48,097 nt of DNA from an uncultured Clostridia bacterium (lineage in GTDB: Bacteria > Bacillota > Clostridia > Christensenellales > Aristaeellaceae). Shown here piece after piece: positions 44,097-48,097 of the stretch. The position numbers were made by a program, and so were the translations under genes. The notes beneath the pieces were generated by a model. It was not told where the DNA came from, did no database searches, and worked only from the letters and a program-made list of their open reading frames with translations. The number at the start of each line of letters is the position of its first letter. Position 1 is the stretch's first letter. Location: NCBI GenBank assembly GCA_946408995.1, contig CAMJUL010000024.1, positions 1-48,097 of the forward strand, written 5' to 3'.

Positions 44097-45293
44097 CTAT
44101 TGGTCCGTGCCGGCGAACAGCCGGACAAAGTTGTAAACCCCCAGGTGCCACACGGCGAAATCGTGCCCGCCGTGGACCCGCTGGTCAAAGAAGTTGCCCT
44201 CGTCCAGCTGGCCGGTCATGCCCATGAGGCCCTGGGTGGCCGCGTTGGCGCTGGAAAGGGCGATGCCGTCCTCCAGCCCGCAGACGCTGTACAATACGCG
44301 CACCGGGAGGTCCCTGTGGGCGTTGAGGACGCCCGCGGTGACCAGGGCGGGGTTGGAGGTGGGGGCGGCGGAGAAGACGCCGAAGGCGCTGAAAAGGTCC
44401 AGGCACCTTCCGATGCCCAGGTTCAGGGTCTGCATGCCCCCCATGGACAATCCGGCCATGGCGCACTGCTCCCGGTCCTGAACAGCGACGGGATACCGCT
44501 CCGCCAGGGCGGGCAGCAGGTCGTTCCTCAGCTCCTGGTCAAACAGGTAATACGGGCTGTAATCCTCCGCCTTTCCGGCCCGGCCGTTGGGGGTGACCAC
44601 CAGGAGGGGACGGATCTCCCCCCGGTCGATGAGGTTGTCCAGGATGTTCCTCAGCCGGGAATCCTTTTGGGGCAGGCCCCAGGAGGCCTCGTTGTCCCCC
44701 AGGCCGTGACAGAGGATCAGAAGGCTGCAGGGAACCTGGGGGTCGCAGCCAAAGGGCAGGTAAACCCAGGCGGTTTTTTCGTATCCGGCCCCGTCCCCGG
44801 CATAGTCATGGGCGGTGTAGGTGAATTTTTCCACCGTGCCCTTTTTCGCGCAGGGCATGGTATAACGGGCGGGAATGGCGTTCTCCACGGAGCCCTGCTC
44901 GCTCCGGAGGACCTTTTCCATTGCCTCCTGGGTGGCGAAGGCCTGCAGGGAGCGGAGGGTGCCGCTGCCCTCCAGGGTGATATACAGGTCATGCACGCCT
45001 ATAAGGGACAGCGTCCTGCGGCTTTCCTTCTGGACGGGGCGGAACAGCGCCGTCAGGGCCGGCTCCCCCTCCGGGGAGTCCACATGGATCCGCACGGTCA
45101 ATTCCGCCTCCGTTTCAGCCTTCAGGCGTATCAGGGCCGCGCCGCCGGCGAAATCCAGGCCCCGCAGGATAAGCGGCTCCTCCGCGGGGGAGGCGTTCAG
45201 GACGATCTCCGTATAAGGGTCCGGGGCGGCCTCGCCCAGGGCGGGCAGGGGCAGCAGGGTGAGCAGCAGCAGGACAAGCAGCGGGATCTTCAT
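44097..45293 (-). CDS. Secreted esterase, CE1/esterase D-like
   Basis: A 398-aa exported protein. Residues 1-20 are a signal peptide (LLVLLLLTLLPLPALG). About 25-130 form a beta-rich N-terminal domain and about 145-395 an alpha/beta hydrolase. The nucleophile is Ser283 in GLSMGG, a histidine lies at 377 in GGHDFAVWH, and CHGLGDNEASW marks the oxyanion side. Close families are feruloyl esterases and xylan acetyl esterases of CE1. It is convergent with the fucosidase gene, with 15 bp between stops. ATG 45293 is chosen because the signal peptide starts there; the upstream part of the frame overlaps the SGNH gene. A role in deacylating plant polysaccharides outside the cell fits the CE15 protein elsewhere in the window. 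Confidence 0.85.
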   Translation of the reverse strand: MKIPLLVLLLLTLLPLPALGEAAPDPYTEIVLNASPAEEPLILRGLDFAGGAALIRLKAETEAELTVRIHVDSPEGEPALTALFRPVQKESRRTLSLIGVHDLYITLEGSGTLRSLQAFATQEAMEKVLRSEQGSVENAIPARYTMPCAKKGTVEKFTYTAHDYAGDGAGYEKTAWVYLPFGCDPQVPCSLLILCHGLGDNEASWGLPQKDSRLRNILDNLIDRGEIRPLLVVTPNGRAGKAEDYSPYYLFDQELRNDLLPALAERYPVAVQDREQCAMAGLSMGGMQTLNLGIGRCLDLFSAFGVFSAAPTSNPALVTAGVLNAHRDLPVRVLYSVCGLEDGIALSSANAATQGLMGMTGQLDEGNFFDQRVHGGHDFAVWHLGVYNFVRLFAGTDQ

Positions 45294-45318
45294 GGCGTCT
45301 CCTTTCGGTTTTCTTTTG

Positions 45319-46047
45319 TCAGCGCAGGGGAGGAAGGGCGCGGAGCGCGGCGGCGATGACCCGGGCGATGCGTTCATGGCCGAGGGCGTTGGGGTGCAGG
45401 CGGTCGGTCACGGGGTCGTGGAAATAGGCTCCGTAGACCTCCGACGCCGGCAGCAGGCCGCTGTCACGGTACAGGTCGATGACCGGCAGGCTCCAAAGGT
45501 CGGCGGCCCGGCGCACCGCAGAAACATAATCGTCAATGAACAGGCCCTGGGCGTTGGCCCAACTTTCGTCCGGCTGGACATTTTGGGGGCCGAAGGTCGC
45601 AAAGCCCCGGTGGATGGGGGTCATGGCGAGGACCTGGGCCCGGGGGAAGGCGTTTTTCGCTTCGCTCATCAAAAGGTTCAGCCTCCCGCAGAAGCAGCGC
45701 GCGTCCATGACAAATTCCCGGTGGAGGCGGCGGACGGTCTCCCCGTTGTGGTTGACCGTTTCCTCCTTTGCGGTAAAGAACTCCCCCAGGGGCACCCCGT
45801 GGTTGAAATCGTTGGTGCCGCCAAAGAGCAGGACCGCGTCGACGTCCGGGTGCTCCCGTTCAAGCCGCTGGACAAAGAAGAGCATCTGATCGGTCTGGGC
45901 GCCGTTGACCCCGTAGTTGAGGGCTTCGATGCCCAAGTCCTCGCTCAGGTATTGGGGGTAGGCCTTTTCGCTGCCCACGCCCTCGGTGATGGAATCGCCA
46001 ATGAACGCTACGCGCTTGAGGCGCCAGGGTTCCTGATTCGTCTGCAT
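45319..46047 (-). CDS. SGNH/GDSL-family hydrolase
   Basis: A 242-aa protein without a signal peptide. SGNH blocks are visible: GDSITEG with the nucleophilic serine (about residues 17-23), the glycine in NYGVNG, GGTNDFNHG with the asparagine (about 75-83), and DRLHPNALGH with the Asp-x-x-His pair (about 219-228). Such enzymes often deacetylate oligosaccharides or rhamnogalacturonan fragments. It lies 25 bp upstream of the secreted esterase gene in the same direction, so the two probably form an operon. GGAGGGAAAAAC precedes the ATG. Substrate unknown; a cytosolic acetyl esterase for imported glycans fits the setting. Confidence 0.88.
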   Translation of the reverse strand: MQTNQEPWRLKRVAFIGDSITEGVGSEKAYPQYLSEDLGIEALNYGVNGAQTDQMLFFVQRLEREHPDVDAVLLFGGTNDFNHGVPLGEFFTAKEETVNHNGETVRRLHREFVMDARCFCGRLNLLMSEAKNAFPRAQVLAMTPIHRGFATFGPQNVQPDESWANAQGLFIDDYVSAVRRAADLWSLPVIDLYRDSGLLPASEVYGAYFHDPVTDRLHPNALGHERIARVIAAALRALPPLR

Positions 46048-46309
46048 GTTTTTCCCTCCGTCCTTCTGGTTCGGGTCCCGCGGGAGGACCGCGGCACCAT
46101 TATACCAGACGGGGAGGCTGGAGGGGGAAAAAAACGGAAAAAAAGCCCCCCCTTCCGGCGGGAAAGAACCCCGGACTCCCCTGACGATTGAGAATGATTC
46201 CGGAATTTGCCGAAATTCGAAATACCCTTGCGAATTTCGGCAGGCCTTGGGAAATGCCGCAAAAAAAACGGAGTGAACCTGCTGGCGGAAGCCGGGAAAG
46301 GAGCACAAT
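46048..46309. promoter_or_regulatory. Divergent spacer with an extended -10 promoter and an 11-bp inverted repeat
   Basis: On the minus strand TGGTATAAT (-10 at 46099-46104) is an extended -10 for the SGNH gene, without a good -35. A perfect 11-bp inverted repeat, GCCGAAATTCG (46209-46219) and CGAATTTCGGC (46231-46241), has an 11-bp spacer. No T-run follows on either strand, so an operator or leader hairpin for the dehydrogenase gene is more likely than a terminator. No clear promoter for the dehydrogenase was found. Confidence 0.5.
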
Positions 46310-47530
46310 ATGATCGAAATGGACTGCACCTGTGTTCAGAAGCATCATGCCATCCCGACGGAAGCCGTTGAGATCTCCTTTGGCGCCCTCGAAAAGGCGC
46401 CGGAACACCTTCGGGGATACCATCGGATTTTCCTGGTGGCGGACGAAAACACCTACGCCGTGGCGGGAAAGCGGGTGGAGGCCCTTCTGAGGGAGCGGGG
46501 CATGCTGTCCCATGTCTTCGTGCTTCCTGCGGGGGCGCTGCCCACGGCCGAGAACGTGGGCAAAGTGCTGATCGAGGCGGGACGGGACGCGGACCCCTAC
46601 GATATCAACGCCTTCTCCCTGAACCCAGACTACCTTTTGGCGGTGGGCTCCGGCTCCGTCAACGACACGTGCCGCATGGTCAGCTACCGCCTGGGCATCC
46701 CCTACGGCATCGTGGGCACCGCTCCCTCCATGGACGGCTACGCGTCGGTGGTGGCGCCCCTTTTGAACGGGCGGCGCAAGATCGTCTATACCTGCACCAT
46801 CGCCCGGCACATCCTCATTGACCTGGAGGTGAACGCCGCCGCGCCCTATCCGCTATTGCTCAGCGGCGTGGGGGACATGATCGGCAAGTACGTGGCTATC
46901 CTGGACTGGGAAAACAGCCGGGACCGCACGGGGGAATACTACTGCGAAAAGATCGCCGGCATGGTGCTTTCGGCCACGGACAAATGCATTTCGGCCTCGG
47001 AGGCGCTTGAAAAACGGGACCCGGACGCGGTGCGCAGCGTCAGCGAGGGGCTGATCCTCTCCGGCGAGGGCATCGCCTTCTGCGGCTCCTCCCGCCCCGC
47101 CTCGGGGACCGAGCACATGATCGGCCAGACCTGGGAGGTGATGGACGTGGAGGAGGGCAAGGTGCCCAACCTCCACGGCATCGAGGTGGGGGAGGCCACC
47201 TTCGCGGCGATGGAGATCTTCCGCAGGCTGCATGGGGAGACGCAGGACGCTTCCCTGCGCGCCCTGATCGAAAAATACCTGCCCGCCTTCGACCGGGTGG
47301 AGGCGCTGCAAAGGAAACTGAAGATCCCCTTCACCGTCACCGACCGGGGCCGGTTCGTGGAGGGCATCCTGCGGGGAAGGACCTTCCGGGAGAGGTATAC
47401 CGTGCTCCAGTACCTGTATGAAAAGGGAAAGCTTAAGGAATACGCCGAGGCCGTCTATGCCCCGGTCATGGAGAAGTACTGCTTTGGCACCTTCCGGGAG
47501 CGGTTCCCGGACTGGGAGAAAGGGATTTAA
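46310..47530 (+). CDS. Glycerol-1-phosphate dehydrogenase family protein (AraM/EgsA-like)
   Basis: A 406-aa cytosolic dehydrogenase of the AraM/sn-glycerol-1-phosphate dehydrogenase branch of the iron-containing alcohol dehydrogenase superfamily. The dinucleotide motif GSGSVNDTCR lies at about 117-126 and TAPSMDGYAS at about 140-149. Metal ligands are likely Asp in GVGDMIGK (about 187), His in GTEHMIG (about 267) and His in PNLHGIEVG (about 285). Characterised members reduce dihydroxyacetone phosphate to sn-glycerol 1-phosphate; in Bacillus the gene sits in the arabinose operon. Here it stands alone behind an inverted repeat. Dihydroxyacetone phosphate from the RhaD reaction would be a ready substrate. 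GGAAAGGAGCACAAT precedes the ATG. No prenyltransferase for ether lipids is nearby. Confidence 0.88.
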   Translation: MIEMDCTCVQKHHAIPTEAVEISFGALEKAPEHLRGYHRIFLVADENTYAVAGKRVEALLRERGMLSHVFVLPAGALPTAENVGKVLIEAGRDADPYDINAFSLNPDYLLAVGSGSVNDTCRMVSYRLGIPYGIVGTAPSMDGYASVVAPLLNGRRKIVYTCTIARHILIDLEVNAAAPYPLLLSGVGDMIGKYVAILDWENSRDRTGEYYCEKIAGMVLSATDKCISASEALEKRDPDAVRSVSEGLILSGEGIAFCGSSRPASGTEHMIGQTWEVMDVEEGKVPNLHGIEVGEATFAAMEIFRRLHGETQDASLRALIEKYLPAFDRVEALQRKLKIPFTVTDRGRFVEGILRGRTFRERYTVLQYLYEKGKLKEYAEAVYAPVMEKYCFGTFRERFPDWEKGI

Positions 47531-47588
47531 GCAGTCAAAAGGGAACGGCGTCCGCACCGGAACGGGAACGTGACAAAGCGCAAAAAAA

Positions 47589-47621
47589 CGCCTTCTGCGC
47601 GAAAGGAACGCGCAGAAGGCG
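47589..47621 (-). terminator. Terminator of the AarF-like gene (leftward)
   Basis: A perfect 13-pair stem (47589-47601 with 47609-47621) with a seven-base loop. On the minus strand it is followed by seven T (47582-47588). It lies 42 bp past the stop of the AarF-like remnant. Confidence 0.85.
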
Positions 47622-47662
47622 CAGAAACGGATCTGAAGGGCCTTTGGGCCGTCGGGTCCATT

Positions 47663-47923
47663 TTATTTTTTCTTTTTCGACATCCGCCGGACAGTATAGA
47701 TCGCAAGCGCGATGGAGAAGATCAGCCCCACCGCGGCGATCAGCGGCTGGCCGCTGGGGGTCTTGGGCTCAATATCCACCGAGGACAGGATGCTGGAGCC
47801 GATGAACAGAACGCAGGCGAACAGGGCCAGGACCACGTTCAGGGTGGTTTCGTTGATGCCCTTGAGGAAGTCGTCGTACCCGGTCAGCTCAAATTGGAAG
47901 CATCTCGTATCGAAGGTCCTGCT
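47663..47923 (-). pseudogene. C-terminal remnant of an AarF/UbiB (ABC1) kinase-like membrane protein
   Basis: The minus strand from 47923 to the TAA at 47663-47665 reads about 86 codons. The end matches the C-terminal two-helix membrane hairpin of AarF/UbiB proteins: FELTGYDDFLKGINET, then a first segment with ALFACVLFIGSSIL, then IEPKTPSGQPLIAAVG and a second segment ending YTVRRMSKKKK. UbiB-type proteins are atypical kinases supporting isoprenoid lipid metabolism. No start codon with a ribosome site lies upstream. The frame is closed by TAA at 47924-47926, and about 450 residues of the kinase are absent. The break falls near 47900 where the sequence character changes. This is either an insertion-disrupted gene or the edge of an assembly join. 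Confidence 0.65.
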
Positions 47924-47926
47924 TTA

Positions 47927-48097
47927 GGTAGAAGGGAGCACATTAACGAAAAATGGTGGGTGCAAGGCTGCTGACGATCGAATCACAGTGCTGCAACAGG
48001 GGCTGTCTCAAAGCATCATCGAAAGGAAGGATGTGAGAGACACGCCGAATCAAAACCACCGGCTAAGCCGGTGGTATGCACCGTGCCTTCAAGGCAT
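47927..48097. mobile_element. Probable insertion-sequence end at the right edge
   Basis: The stretch after the broken AarF-like frame is unlike its surroundings and non-coding. It holds GGGGCTGTCTCAAAG (47999-48013), a form common at transposon ends, and a perfect nine-pair palindrome ACCACCGGC-TAA-GCCGGTGGT (48055-48075), the shape of the foldback ends of IS200/IS605 elements. No transposase is in view because the window stops here. The family call is from motif memory only. Confidence 0.4.

Noticed and set aside
46209-46241. Inverted repeat as a terminator
   Set aside because: No T-run follows on either strand, and no gene ends within 150 bp upstream on the plus strand.
47570-47974. Plus-strand protein gene over the AarF-like remnant
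   Set aside because: The minus strand gives the AarF C-terminal membrane hairpin with its own terminator. The plus frame crosses that terminator and has no ribosome binding site.

Overview
The window looks like part of a chromosome from a GC-rich, anaerobic, Gram-positive member of the Clostridia, probably an uncultured gut or rumen lineage of the Christensenellales/Oscillospirales type. This placement is inference. It rests on a sortase B with an adjacent VPKTG-anchored surface protein, a T-box leader, a pyruvate:ferredoxin oxidoreductase, and many sugar ABC transporter and glycosidase genes. I saw no rRNA, tRNA or CRISPR array. Nearly every base is coding. Long antisense open frames are common because of the GC-rich third codon positions and are not annotated as genes.

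Layout from left to right. (1) 73-2325 (-): a deoxy-sugar pair, rhamnulose-1-phosphate aldolase and an L-fucose/L-arabinose isomerase-family protein, divergent from an aldose 1-epimerase (2526-3398, +). (2) 3581-7750 (+): a large wall-anchored protein with a CBM9-like module, a CE15 glucuronoyl-esterase-like domain and a VPKTG sorting signal, followed directly by a class B sortase. (3) 7900-16160 (-): a four-gene operon behind a T-box leader. Its order is a 2-isopropylmalate-synthase-like protein lacking the metal ligands, a sugar isomerase/acyl-CoA synthetase fusion, an amidohydrolase and NifJ. A LysR regulator (16728-17642, +) is divergent from it. (4) 17748-20797 (+): a MATE transporter and a peptidoglycan-binding serine beta-lactamase-like protein. 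(5) 20921-24734 (-): an oligo-1,6-glucosidase, a LacI regulator and a DUF1861 protein.

(6) 25100-40740 (+) is the centrepiece: solute-binding protein, MsmK-type ATPase, a carbohydrate-binding/solute-binding fusion, permease pair 1, an NHL-repeat/TPR/Yip1-like membrane protein, a DUF5696-like membrane-anchored protein, permease pair 2, a second DUF1861 protein and a GH130 mannoside phosphorylase. Most of these genes overlap or are only a few bases apart. A ROK sugar kinase and a GH95 alpha-L-fucosidase follow behind their own promoter (40892-44081). I read this as one uptake and phosphorolysis system for a beta-mannoside-containing, possibly fucosylated glycan, with one ATPase serving two permease pairs. 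The two membrane/surface proteins between the pairs have no known function and are the best candidate for an undescribed system.

(7) 44097-46047 (-): a secreted CE1-like esterase and an SGNH hydrolase. (8) 46310-47530 (+): a glycerol-1-phosphate dehydrogenase-family protein. (9) From 47663 to the right edge: the C-terminal remnant of an AarF/UbiB-like protein on the minus strand, interrupted by sequence ending in a palindrome typical of IS200/IS605 ends.

Taken together, the region describes a glycan-fermenting specialist. Surface esterases and fucosidase would trim plant or mucosal glycans, ABC transporters import oligosaccharides, and phosphorylase, kinase, isomerase and aldolase feed glycolysis. 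PFOR would then take pyruvate to acetyl-CoA.
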